Shown: positions 34,107 through 41,485 of the stretch, one piece after another
Layout of the letters: every line of letters starts with the position of its first letter
How positions within the stretch are numbered: the stretch's first letter is position 1
Source: an uncultured Pseudomonadota bacterium
Lineage (GTDB): Bacteria; Myxococcota_A; UBA796; SXON01
Length of the DNA: 49,330 bases
NCBI GenBank assembly: GCA_903885375.1
Contig: CAISIK010000057.1
Coordinates: forward strand, 1-49,330
Direction of reading: 5' to 3'
Translations under genes and position numbers: made by a program
Notes under the pieces: model-generated
What the model was told of the DNA's origin: nothing
Database searches by the model: none
What the model saw: the letters and a program-made list of their open reading frames with translations, nothing else

Positions 34107-34924
34107 GGGCGCTCCAGGCGGATGGGTGGTCGAGGCTCACCCACGTGGCCCGCGCCTGGCCCACGATCCAGCAGATCGCCTTCTCGGGCATGGTGGCCTA
34201 CCGCGCCGAGATGATCATCTGGGTGCTGAGCGCCACGCTCCCGCTGGTCATGCTGTCGCTCTGGAACTCCGCGGCTTCGGGGGGGCCGGTCGGCGGGTAC
34301 GACCAGGTGGACTTCGCGCGGTACTTCGCGGTGAACCTCATCGTCCGCCAGCTCACCGGGAGCTGGATCGTGTGGGAGCTGAACTGGAACATCCGCAAGG
34401 GCGAGCTCTCGCCGCGCCTCCTCCGCCCCATGCACCCGCTGGTGTTCAACCTGTGTGAAACGCTGGCCGCCCTGCCCTTTCGGGCCGGCATCCTGTTCCC
34501 GCTCGTGGGCGCGCTGGCGGCGTGGCGCCCGGAGCTCTTGTTCATGCCCTCGGGCGAAGCACTCGCCGCTTTCTCCCTGTCGCTGCTCCTGTCCTTCGTG
34601 CTGGCCTGGTTGATCCAGGCGATCTTCGGCATGCTCGCCTTCTGGTTCGACCAGAGCATGGGCTTCTGGTCGGCGTGGTTCGCGCTCTGGTCGCTCGCCG
34701 CCGGCTATTTCGTGCCTCTCGACCTCTTCCCCGAGGGCTGGGTCGACTTCTTCCGGTGCCTGCCCTTCTACGCCACGCTCGGCGCGCCGATCGACATCCT
34801 CCTCGGCAGGTCGGCAGTCGGCGCCAACCTCGCGTTCCAGGCGGGCTGGACGCTGGTGGCCGGCGGGCTCGCCACCGCGATGTGGCGGGCCGGCATCCGG
34901 CGGTACGGCGCGGTGGGCGCATGA
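34103..34924 (+). CDS. ABC-2-type permease subunit (COG4587 type)
   Basis: A 273-residue membrane protein with six predicted helices. It starts with GTG overlapping the ATPase stop and ends overlapping the second permease (ATGA). Conserved parts include RAEMIIWVLSATLPLVML near the first helix, LIVRQLTGSWIVWELNWNIRKGELSPRLLRP (a coupling-helix region, residues 75-105) and the LDLFPEGW loop before the last helices. The trio is expected to export or flip an unknown hydrophobic or glycolipid substrate. Confidence 0.88.
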   Translation: MRALQADGWSRLTHVARAWPTIQQIAFSGMVAYRAEMIIWVLSATLPLVMLSLWNSAASGGPVGGYDQVDFARYFAVNLIVRQLTGSWIVWELNWNIRKGELSPRLLRPMHPLVFNLCETLAALPFRAGILFPLVGALAAWRPELLFMPSGEALAAFSLSLLLSFVLAWLIQAIFGMLAFWFDQSMGFWSAWFALWSLAAGYFVPLDLFPEGWVDFFRCLPFYATLGAPIDILLGRSAVGANLAFQAGWTLVAGGLATAMWRAGIRRYGAVGA

Positions 34925-35721
34925 GCCGGAAGCTGGGCGCGTTCCGCCTCGAGGTCGTCGCCGCCCTCGTGCGGGTGAGCCTGCTCACGGCAATGCAGTA
35001 CCGCGCGAGCTTCCTCGCGGAGTTCGTGGTGGGCCTGCTCTCCGCGTTCGGCGTGGCCGTGCCGCTCTTCCTCGTGTACGCCCGCGTGCCGGTCATCGCG
35101 GGCTGGAACCTCGATGGCGCCCTGCTCGTGACCGGCTTCTTCCTGCTCTACAACGCCTTCGTGGCCGGCCTCGTGGAGCCGAACCTCGGGGCCGTGGTGG
35201 ATGGCGTACGCTCGGGCGAGCTCGACTACCTGCTCGTCCGCCCGGTCGACGCGCAGCTGGTCATCTCCATGCGGAAGGTGGCGCCCGCGGCGGTGTGGGA
35301 GCTGTTCGCCGGCCTCGGCGTGGTGGGCGTGGCGCTCTCGCGGGTGGGCGTTCCTGGACCGGGGCCCGTGTTCGTGGCCGTGGTGCTCTTCGTGGCCGGG
35401 CTCGTGGCCACCTACGGGCTCTGGCTCCTCGTCATCTGCACGAGCTTCTGGTTCGTGCGGGTGGACAACCTCCGCTACCTGCTCGGCGCCATCACCGACG
35501 CGGGGCGCTGGCCGGTGTCGGTGTACGGTCGGGGGCTGCGCCTCATCCTCACCACGGTGATCCCCGTGGCCCTCGTGTCGAGCTACCCGGCGATGGCGCT
35601 GCTCGAACGCCTCGACACCGACCTCGCGTTCGGCGCTGTGGCCACCGCGCTCGCGAGCCTCGCGCTCTCCCGTTGGGTGCTCTTCCGGGCGCTCCGGAAC
35701 TACGCGAGCGCCAGCAGCTGA
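34921..35721 (+). CDS. ABC-2-type permease subunit (COG3694 type)
   Basis: A 266-residue membrane protein with six predicted helices, overlapping the preceding permease by 4 bases. It has the paired signature RSGELDYLLVRPVDAQL near residue 98, the counterpart of the GELSPRLLRP loop in the first permease. The two permeases probably form a heterodimer with the ATPase. The operon ends at 35721. Confidence 0.88.
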   Translation: MSRKLGAFRLEVVAALVRVSLLTAMQYRASFLAEFVVGLLSAFGVAVPLFLVYARVPVIAGWNLDGALLVTGFFLLYNAFVAGLVEPNLGAVVDGVRSGELDYLLVRPVDAQLVISMRKVAPAAVWELFAGLGVVGVALSRVGVPGPGPVFVAVVLFVAGLVATYGLWLLVICTSFWFVRVDNLRYLLGAITDAGRWPVSVYGRGLRLILTTVIPVALVSSYPAMALLERLDTDLAFGAVATALASLALSRWVLFRALRNYASASS

Positions 35722-35787
35722 ACGGTTGGGGGATCGGGGCGAGGCGCCGGGCCCGGCAGCTCGTCGAGCGCGCGCCGCTGCGCCTCG

Positions 35788-35806
35788 CGGCGCCGCGGGG
35801 GCGCCG
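35788..35806 (+). terminator. Hairpin after the ABC operon
   Basis: A 7-bp stem CGGCGCC/GGCGCCG with a GCGGG loop, 66 bases after the permease stop, in a 131-base gap to the convergent lipoprotein gene. Other GC-rich inverted repeats overlap it; no T-tract. Confidence 0.35.
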
Positions 35807-35852
35807 GAACCGAGGGGGCGCGCCTGCGGCGATCGGGGCCGGCGCTGCTTCG

Positions 35853-36476
35853 TCAGTCCGCCGACCACTGGAGCTCGAGGTCGACCCCCTCGGTGACGGC
35901 GTGGCAGCCCGCCGCGTCGAGCGCGACCTCCACGGTGGCCTCTGAGGGATCGTGGCCGGTGGCGGTGCCGCGCACGGTGATATTGCCCGTCACGTCTTCG
36001 CCGCACAGCCAGCCCCCGCCGTCCGAGCTGGAGCAGGCGGCTTCGGCCCCGCCGTCCACCCGGAAGGTGACGGCCGGGTCTTCGAGGGCGGCCCCGCCGG
36101 CGTCGGCGAGGTTCACCTGCACCGACGCCACCACCTCGGCGGTGCACACCGGCCCGCCGAGCGTGAGGGTGACGGTCTCGGCGATGGGGTGGCACTCGTC
36201 CGCGCCCACCTCCACCGACATGCTCTCCTCGTCGTAGCCCTCCGCGCTGCCGGTGATCACGAACGCGCCGGACTGCTCGATGCCGCAGGCGTACTGGCCG
36301 CCGCCCATCACCTCGCAGGGCACCTCGCCGCCCCCATCCACGGTGTAGACGAGCGCGGCGTCGTCGATGGGCGCGCCCGCATCGTCCACGACGGTGACGG
36401 TGGTGGAGTAAACGGCGATGGTGGTGCAGACGATGCCGTCTTCACAACCGAGGAGGGACAAGAGGAGGAGGGTCAT
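35853..36476 (-). CDS. Lipoprotein with two carboxypeptidase-regulatory-like repeats
   Basis: A 207-residue lipoprotein with leader MTLLLLSLLGC (Cys11). The body is two similar units, about residues 20-107 and 112-205. Each reads as VTVVDDAGAPIDDAAL then YACGIEQSGAFVITGSAEGY, or VNLADAGGAALEDPAV then WLCGEDVTGNITVRGTATGH. Each ends with a Cys-His element (ADECHPIAE, AAGCHAVTE). This fits CarboxypepD_reg-like Ig folds with one disulfide each. No enzyme activity is expected; a surface structural role is inferred. No longer in-frame start exists upstream, so the short leader is real. Confidence 0.8.
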   Translation of the reverse strand: MTLLLLSLLGCEDGIVCTTIAVYSTTVTVVDDAGAPIDDAALVYTVDGGGEVPCEVMGGGQYACGIEQSGAFVITGSAEGYDEESMSVEVGADECHPIAETVTLTLGGPVCTAEVVASVQVNLADAGGAALEDPAVTFRVDGGAEAACSSSDGGGWLCGEDVTGNITVRGTATGHDPSEATVEVALDAAGCHAVTEGVDLELQWSAD

Positions 36477-36574
36477 GCCGTCCCATGGTGCAAGCGGCGT
36501 GCCACACAGGTTGAACCTTGGGCTTCGCCGGAACGCCCCCCCCCCGGGTGCGACGCGGGCGCCGGGGAGGGGGG

Positions 36575-36593
36575 GCTCCGGGGTGGCCGGAGC
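36575..36593 (-). terminator. Hairpin after the FKBP gene
   Basis: A 7-bp stem GCTCCGG/CCGGAGC with a GGTGG loop, 14 bases downstream of the FKBP stop on the minus strand. It is followed by G/C homopolymer runs but no T-tract. Confidence 0.4.
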
Positions 36594-36606
36594 GCCGCCC
36601 GAACCC

Positions 36607-37563
36607 CTACTTCTTCTCGGCGGCCGTGGGCGGCTTCTTCAACTGCATGCTGTGCGCGGGGCGCTGGCCGCGGGTGGGCATCTCCGACGCCGCCTTGATC
36701 TCCTTCAGCTCCACGTCGAACGTGAGGTCGCCGCTGGGGGCGCCGGGGCGCCGGGGCGTCTCGCCGTAAGCGAGCTCGGCGGGAATCCAGAAGCGCGTCT
36801 TCTCGCCCACGACCATGAGCTGCACGCCTTCCGTCCACCCCGGGATCACGCCGCCGAGCGAGAAGCTGGCGGGCTTGCCACGGGCCACGCTGCTGTCGAA
36901 CATCTCCCCGGCCTTGTTCCAGCCGGTGTAGTCCACCACCACCATGGACTCGGCGGTGGGGTGCTCCTTGCCCGTGCCCTTGGTGATGACCTTGTAGCTG
37001 AGGCCGCTCTTCGTCGTCTTGGACCCCTTGGAGGGGGCCGCCACGTCTTCCGGAGCGGGGATCGGCTTGGGCGCGGGCACGATGGCCACCAGCTCGACGT
37101 CGAACACGAGCATGCCCGCGGGCTTGCCAGCCTTGCCCTTGTAGGCGAGGTCTTCGGGAATCCAGAAGCGCCGCTTCTCACCCACGACCATGAGCTGCAG
37201 CCCCTCCGTCCAGCCGGCGATGACCTGGCCGAGGCCGAAGGTGGCCGGCTTGCCGCGCTTGGTGGAGCTGTCGAACGCGGCGCCGTCGGTGGTCCAGCCG
37301 GTGTAGTTCACGGTGACCTTGTCCTTGGCCGTGGGGTGCTCCGCGCCGGTGCCGGGCGTGAGCACCTTCGAGGCGAGCCCGCTGGCGGTGACCGCGGCAT
37401 CGGCCGGGGGGGCCGCCACGTCGGCCGGGGCCGGAATGTCGAGCTTGGGGCGCTCGGGCGCCTTCTTCGCGGCCGGAGCCTCGGAGGAGGCCGCTTCGGC
37501 CTTCACTTCCGGGGGGGAATCGTTCTTGTTGCAGGCGAGGAGGCTGAGGAGGAGAAAAATCAT
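36607..37563 (-). CDS. Lipoprotein with tandem FKBP-type peptidyl-prolyl isomerase domains
   Basis: A 318-residue lipoprotein with leader MIFLLLSLLAC (Cys11). A Pro/Ala/Lys-rich linker runs to about residue 57. Two FKBP domains follow (about 60-163 and 185-292), each with VNYTGW or VDYTGW, AFDSS or MFDSS, the hydrophobic-core Trp in VIAGWTEG and VIPGWTEG, and RFWIPEDLAY or RFWIPAELAYG. These are active-site positions of FKBP, so prolyl isomerase activity is expected, probably on outer-membrane or surface proteins. A Lys/Pro-rich tail (PTRGQRPAH) ends the protein. No start exists further upstream in frame. Confidence 0.92.
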   Translation of the reverse strand: MIFLLLSLLACNKNDSPPEVKAEAASSEAPAAKKAPERPKLDIPAPADVAAPPADAAVTASGLASKVLTPGTGAEHPTAKDKVTVNYTGWTTDGAAFDSSTKRGKPATFGLGQVIAGWTEGLQLMVVGEKRRFWIPEDLAYKGKAGKPAGMLVFDVELVAIVPAPKPIPAPEDVAAPSKGSKTTKSGLSYKVITKGTGKEHPTAESMVVVDYTGWNKAGEMFDSSVARGKPASFSLGGVIPGWTEGVQLMVVGEKTRFWIPAELAYGETPRRPGAPSGDLTFDVELKEIKAASEMPTRGQRPAHSMQLKKPPTAAEKK

Positions 37564-37650
37564 GGCGCCGCGCTAACCGCTGGGCCGGTCGTCTGCCTTG
37601 CCGGAATGGGCGGCGTGAAATAGCCGCGGGGCGTTCACCCGAGATTCCCC

Positions 37651-37707
37651 TTGTCCTTCCTTCTTCCCGCAATCCTGCTCACCGGCTGCTCGTTCAACGG
37701 CGTCTAA
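37651..37707 (+). pseudogene. Orphaned lipoprotein leader cut off by an in-frame TAA
   Basis: From a TTG at 37651 the frame reads MSFLLPAILLTGCSFNGV and then TAA (37705-37707), followed directly and in the same frame by the ATG of the next gene (37708). The leader has a clean lipobox (LLTGC) like other lipoproteins here. Either a nonsense mutation separated the leader from its protein, or the base is a sequence error. Confidence 0.55.
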
Positions 37708-38376
37708 ATGATCGTCGTTCCGTACTCCGAGGGCGGCGTCACCTGCGATGAGTCGCTCGACGAGAACTTCGATGCCGGCTTCTCGCCCGTGGGCGAGGAT
37801 GGTGGCCCCGGTGAATGGACCTACACCGAAGACTTCGTGGGCGCCGACGCGATCACGTTCTTCCACATCGCGCCCACCTCCTCCGGCGCGGTGCTGACCT
37901 GGGGCGATGCGGCCTACCCCGGCGTGGCCGAGGGCGATGGCTGGACCTTCTCGTGGGAGAAGAGCACCTCCGGCTTCGACGAAGCCGAGCACGAGGATGG
38001 CTACACCTACCGCGAGGAGTACGACTCCTCCGCGGTCGTGAACATCCACATCGCGCAGGCGGTTTTCGGCGAAGTGACGGGCACCATCAGCAGCACCAGC
38101 ACCTCGCACTATGACTACTCCGAGTCGGACAAGTGGGATGTCGAAGACACCGACTTCTCCACCGGCGTAATCCCGAGCGCCGAGTACCTCGTCTACAAGG
38201 AAGACGGCGAGCTCTACCCGCAGGTCAACGACAGCGAGGAGAAGGACTGCGACGACACGGACTGCTTCATCAAGCTGACCACCGACTGCCAGGGCGACCC
38301 CAGCAGCTTCACGGCCCAGCATGTCGATGGCAACGACGTGCTCCTCTACAACGACTTCAAGGACGACGCCCAGTAG
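37708..38376 (+). CDS. Acidic extracytoplasmic-type protein lacking its leader
   Basis: A 222-residue acidic protein beginning MIVVPYSEGG. It has no signal peptide from this ATG, but directly upstream in frame is a lipoprotein leader followed by TAA. The body is rich in Asp, Glu, Ser and Tyr (HYDYSESDKWDVEDTDF, DSEEKDCDDTDCFIKL), with four cysteines and strand-like segments, as expected of an exported protein. The family is not recognised. As the sequence stands it would stay in the cytoplasm; if the TAA is an error the gene begins at 37651. Confidence 0.65.
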   Translation: MIVVPYSEGGVTCDESLDENFDAGFSPVGEDGGPGEWTYTEDFVGADAITFFHIAPTSSGAVLTWGDAAYPGVAEGDGWTFSWEKSTSGFDEAEHEDGYTYREEYDSSAVVNIHIAQAVFGEVTGTISSTSTSHYDYSESDKWDVEDTDFSTGVIPSAEYLVYKEDGELYPQVNDSEEKDCDDTDCFIKLTTDCQGDPSSFTAQHVDGNDVLLYNDFKDDAQ

Positions 38377-38391
38377 GCGCTCCGCCCCCGG

Positions 38392-39300
38392 TCACAGGAT
38401 CGTCTTGCCGAGTGCGCTCAACAGGAGCCACACGGCAAGGCGCCCGGTGCGGTTGGCCTCGTCGAGGACGGGGTTCAACTCCACCATCTCGACCCCGAGC
38501 ACCTTGCCCGTAGCGGCCACCTTCTCGCAGATGAGGTGGCTCTCGCGCAGGTCGAGCCCACCGCCCACGGCCGTTCCCACCCCGGGGGCGTGCTGGGGGT
38601 CCACGCCGTCGAGGTCGAAGGAGAGGTGGATGCCCACGGTGCCGTCGAGGCAGCGTTCCACCGCCTCGCGTGCACACAGGGCGGTGCCGCGCTCGTCGAG
38701 CTCGCTCATGCTGTACACGCGGAGGCCGTGCTCCTTCACGAAGGCGCGCTCGCCAGCGTCCACATCGCGGGCGCCCATCACGCAGACGTTTCGCGGGTCG
38801 AGCGCCGGCGTGTCACCCGCGAGGGCCACCAGCTCCGGGGGGCCGTGCCCGAGCAGCACCGCGAGCGGCATGCCGTGGATGTTGCCGGTGGGTGAGGTCT
38901 CCGGGGTGTTGATGTCGGTGTGGGCATCCACCCAGAGCACGCCGATGCGCTTGCCACGTTTCTTCCAGTAGCGGGAGATGCCGCTGATCGTGCCGATGGC
39001 CACGGAGTGATCGCCGCCGAGCACGATCGGCAGGTGTCCGGCCTCCATGGCGGCCTCCACCCGGTCGGCAAGGCGGCCGCACACCTGGAGGATCTCCGGC
39101 AGGAATCGGGCGCGTTCGTCGCCCACGTCGAGCATTTCCTGCGAGCGCACCCGCAGCGCGAAGGTCTCGGCCACGGTGAGCCCGAGCTCCTCCACGCCGG
39201 CCTTGAGGCCCGCCACGTGGATGGCCGAGGGCCCCATGTCCACCCCGCGGCGCCCGGCGCCGAGGTCCATGTGTACGTTTCCGATGACGATCGATCGCAT
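38392..39300 (-). CDS. rocF: Arginase
   Basis: A 302-residue ureohydrolase of normal arginase length. All manganese-binding motifs are present: GGDHS (95-99), DAHTD (125-129) and SFDLDGVDP (227-235), with VEMVELNPVLDE near the end. It hydrolyses arginine to ornithine and urea in the cytoplasm; agmatinase or formiminoglutamase activity is less likely given the length and the GNIHGMPLAVLLG loop. It lies 29 bases after an aldehyde dehydrogenase homologue and is probably last in a minus-strand run. Confidence 0.92.
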   Translation of the reverse strand: MRSIVIGNVHMDLGAGRRGVDMGPSAIHVAGLKAGVEELGLTVAETFALRVRSQEMLDVGDERARFLPEILQVCGRLADRVEAAMEAGHLPIVLGGDHSVAIGTISGISRYWKKRGKRIGVLWVDAHTDINTPETSPTGNIHGMPLAVLLGHGPPELVALAGDTPALDPRNVCVMGARDVDAGERAFVKEHGLRVYSMSELDERGTALCAREAVERCLDGTVGIHLSFDLDGVDPQHAPGVGTAVGGGLDLRESHLICEKVAATGKVLGVEMVELNPVLDEANRTGRLAVWLLLSALGKTIL

Positions 39301-39329
39301 GGCGGGGCCCTATCCCGGCCGGCGCCCGC

Positions 39330-40901
39330 TCATTCGAGGTGCAGGTCTACCGCGCCGAGCTCGCCGAGGGTGGATTCGGTGTCCCACTCCACGCCGGGAA
39401 CGAGGTGCGCCGGGTCGAACGGGCGGGCCTCCACGATGCCGGCGCGCGGAAAGGTCACGTGGCGCATGAGTTCGATGCCGCCCGTCTGCCCCGTGCCGCT
39501 GCGGCCCTGGGGGGCCGTGGGCAGGCGCAAGCTCGCGCCAATGGTGCTGCGGTTCACGTTGATCGCGCCGGTGCGGAGGCCATCCCGCAGCTCGCTGATC
39601 TGCGGATTGTCGGGCCGGATGAAGACGCTGGTGACCGGGCGGTACACGGCGCGGTTGTGCAGCTCGATGGCTTCCGTGATGCTGTCGACCTGGTACACGA
39701 GCAGCAGGGGGCCGGGGGGCTCCTCGTTCAGGAAGGGGAGGCCGCCGCGCCACTTCACCTCGTAGATGCCCGGCGCCACGTAGTGGCCGCGATGCCCGGA
39801 GAGCTCGAGCGCATCGCCCTCGCAGAGCGCGGTGTGGCCCTTGGCGGTGAGCGCCCGGCAGTACTTCCGGAAGCGGGTGCGCAGCGCATCGCTCACCAGC
39901 GGGCCCATGAAGACGTCGGGCTCGAAACCGTACCCGATGTGGAGGCGCTGGGCGCGGGCTACGAGCTCCGGCACGATGGTGTCCCACGCGCGGCGGTGCA
40001 CGAGCACGCGGGCGGTGGAAGTGGCCCGCTGGCCGCAGCTCAGGAAGGCCCCCACGAGCAGCTCGTACACGGTGCGATCGCGCGGGGCATCCTCGTGGAC
40101 GTAGGCGATGGCCTTGCCGCCGGTCTGGTACAGCGCGGGCAGCTCGGGGCGCTCCACCAGCGAGCGGCGCAGCTCGCGCGCGGTTTCGTAGCTGCCGGTG
40201 AAGAGCAGGGCATCCACCCCGGGGTGGCTCACGAGGCGCTGGCCCACGGCGCTGCCGGGGCCCTGCACGAGGTTGAAGACGCCGCGCGGGAGGCGCACCC
40301 TGTCCCAGAGCTCCGCCACCGTCTGACCCACGACCGGGCTGTACTTGGAGGGCTTGAGCACGAGGCCGTTGCCGCCGAGCACCGCGGCTGCCGTGGCGAT
40401 GACCGCGTTGGAGAGCGAGAGCACCGCCGGGTTGATGATGGCCACCACCCCGCGCGGGAGGAAGTCGCTCCGGCCGGCGATGTCCTCCATCACCCGGGGC
40501 GCCACGAGCCCGATGCCATCATCGAGGAAGAGGTCGATCGCGCGGAGGCTGGCGGCCACCTCCTGACGCGCCTCCCACAGCGGCTTGCCGGCCTCGCGCA
40601 CGAGGAGCGCCGCGATGGGCTCCGCGAAGCTGGCCAGCTGGTCGCGGAACCGCTGCACGGCCGCCGCGCGCTCCATGAGGCCTACGCGCCGCCAGACCTG
40701 GCTGCCCTTCGCGGCGGCTTCTACCGCATCGTCCACGCTGCGGAGGCTGAAGGCGAAGCGCCCGAGGGTGTCGCGGCGATCGCCGGGATTCACGGCGTTG
40801 AGATAGCCATCTACCGTTTCGGGGCGCAGGAACGACCCCCACAGGTAGTCCCCGCGGCGGAGAATGCGGTCGCCCATGACGGGGTGGCGTTCGGCGCTCA
40901 C
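39330..40901 (-). CDS. AstD-like aldehyde dehydrogenase homologue lacking catalytic residues
   Basis: A 523-residue protein with the ALDH fold: AIINPAVLSLSNAV near residue 170, LFTGSYETARELRRSL near 237 and EEPPGPLLLVY near 385. It is most like succinylglutamate- or glutamate-semialdehyde dehydrogenases. The general-base Glu is Gln259 (YQTGGK) and the catalytic Cys is Ala293 (GQRAT). Their spacing of 34 residues is the canonical Glu-Cys distance, so the alignment is secure. A cysteine sits four residues earlier (Cys289). Normal oxidation of aldehydes is not expected. The GTG at 40901 is chosen because a TATACT box lies 7 bases upstream; an ATG at 40877 is the alternative. Confidence 0.85.
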   Translation of the reverse strand: MSAERHPVMGDRILRRGDYLWGSFLRPETVDGYLNAVNPGDRRDTLGRFAFSLRSVDDAVEAAAKGSQVWRRVGLMERAAAVQRFRDQLASFAEPIAALLVREAGKPLWEARQEVAASLRAIDLFLDDGIGLVAPRVMEDIAGRSDFLPRGVVAIINPAVLSLSNAVIATAAAVLGGNGLVLKPSKYSPVVGQTVAELWDRVRLPRGVFNLVQGPGSAVGQRLVSHPGVDALLFTGSYETARELRRSLVERPELPALYQTGGKAIAYVHEDAPRDRTVYELLVGAFLSCGQRATSTARVLVHRRAWDTIVPELVARAQRLHIGYGFEPDVFMGPLVSDALRTRFRKYCRALTAKGHTALCEGDALELSGHRGHYVAPGIYEVKWRGGLPFLNEEPPGPLLLVYQVDSITEAIELHNRAVYRPVTSVFIRPDNPQISELRDGLRTGAINVNRSTIGASLRLPTAPQGRSGTGQTGGIELMRHVTFPRAGIVEARPFDPAHLVPGVEWDTESTLGELGAVDLHLE

Positions 40902-40908
40902 GGTCGGG

Positions 40909-40914
40909 AGTATA
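40909..40914 (-). promoter_or_regulatory. -10 box TATACT for the ALDH homologue
   Basis: On the minus strand TATACT ends 7 bases before the GTG at 40901, within the 26-base gap after the rhodanese gene. No clear -35 and no ribosome site are visible, so the message may be leaderless. Confidence 0.45.
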
Positions 40915-40927
40915 GCCCGCGCGTCGT

Positions 40928-41437
40928 TCAGCGCGGCACCAGCTTGCCGCCGAGCGCCTGCCAGGCGGCAACCCCGCCTTCGAGGCTGGTGGCGTTGAAG
41001 AGGCCGTGCTGCCGGAGGATTTCGGCGGCGGCGATGCTCCGCATGCCGTGGGCGCAGTAGCACACGATCTCGTCGCAGTTCTTCAGTTCCGCCCAGCGCG
41101 CTTCGAGCTGGCCGAGCGGAATCTGCCGCGCGCCGGGAATCACGCCGTGAACGGTCTCTTCCGGTTCGCGCACGTCGAGGAGCACCACGGGCTCGCCCGC
41201 CTCCACGCGCTCCTTGATCTCCTGCACGCCGGCTTCGATGTTGGCGAGGGCATCCGCATCCGCCACGGGGCCTTCTTCGCCCGCCACCACGGCCACCGCG
41301 CTGCGATCGGCGCGATCCCGCGCGGGAGCCGCGGGCGGGGGGGGGGAGGCCGCCGGAGGAGCGGCTGGACGCCCGGACGGTGCTCCGCCCGAAACCCTTC
41401 CCACGACACCCTTCACCAGCGAGCGCAAGAGCCCCAT
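40928..41437 (-). CDS. Rhodanese-domain protein with proline/alanine-rich N-terminus
   Basis: A 169-residue protein. Residues 1-60 are basic then Pro/Ala-rich and probably disordered. Residues 70-168 are a rhodanese domain with PVVLLDVREPEE near 83 and the active-site loop CAHGMRS starting at Cys128, which would carry the persulfide. Family members transfer sulfane sulfur to thiols or cyanide. Cys126 lies two residues before the catalytic Cys, an uncommon CxC arrangement. An AGGGGG site precedes the ATG. It lies between the PHP lipoprotein and the ALDH homologue on the minus strand. Confidence 0.88.
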   Translation of the reverse strand: MGLLRSLVKGVVGRVSGGAPSGRPAAPPAASPPPPAAPARDRADRSAVAVVAGEEGPVADADALANIEAGVQEIKERVEAGEPVVLLDVREPEETVHGVIPGARQIPLGQLEARWAELKNCDEIVCYCAHGMRSIAAAEILRQHGLFNATSLEGGVAAWQALGGKLVPR

Positions 41438-41485
41438 CGGTTCGTTCCCCCTCGGTTGGCTATCCCGGCGCGCGCCGGCGGGTGG

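Noticed and set aside
36530..36600. C and G homopolymer runs as a phase-variation switch
   Set aside because: They lie between two 3' or 5' ends outside coding sequence and are not placed to alter a frame; no promoter boxes flank them.
32132..40901. A cyanophycin-use system (S51 cyanophycinase-like protein plus arginase)
   Set aside because: There is no cyanophycin synthetase or isoaspartyl dipeptidase, and the genes are in separate operons about 5 kb apart.
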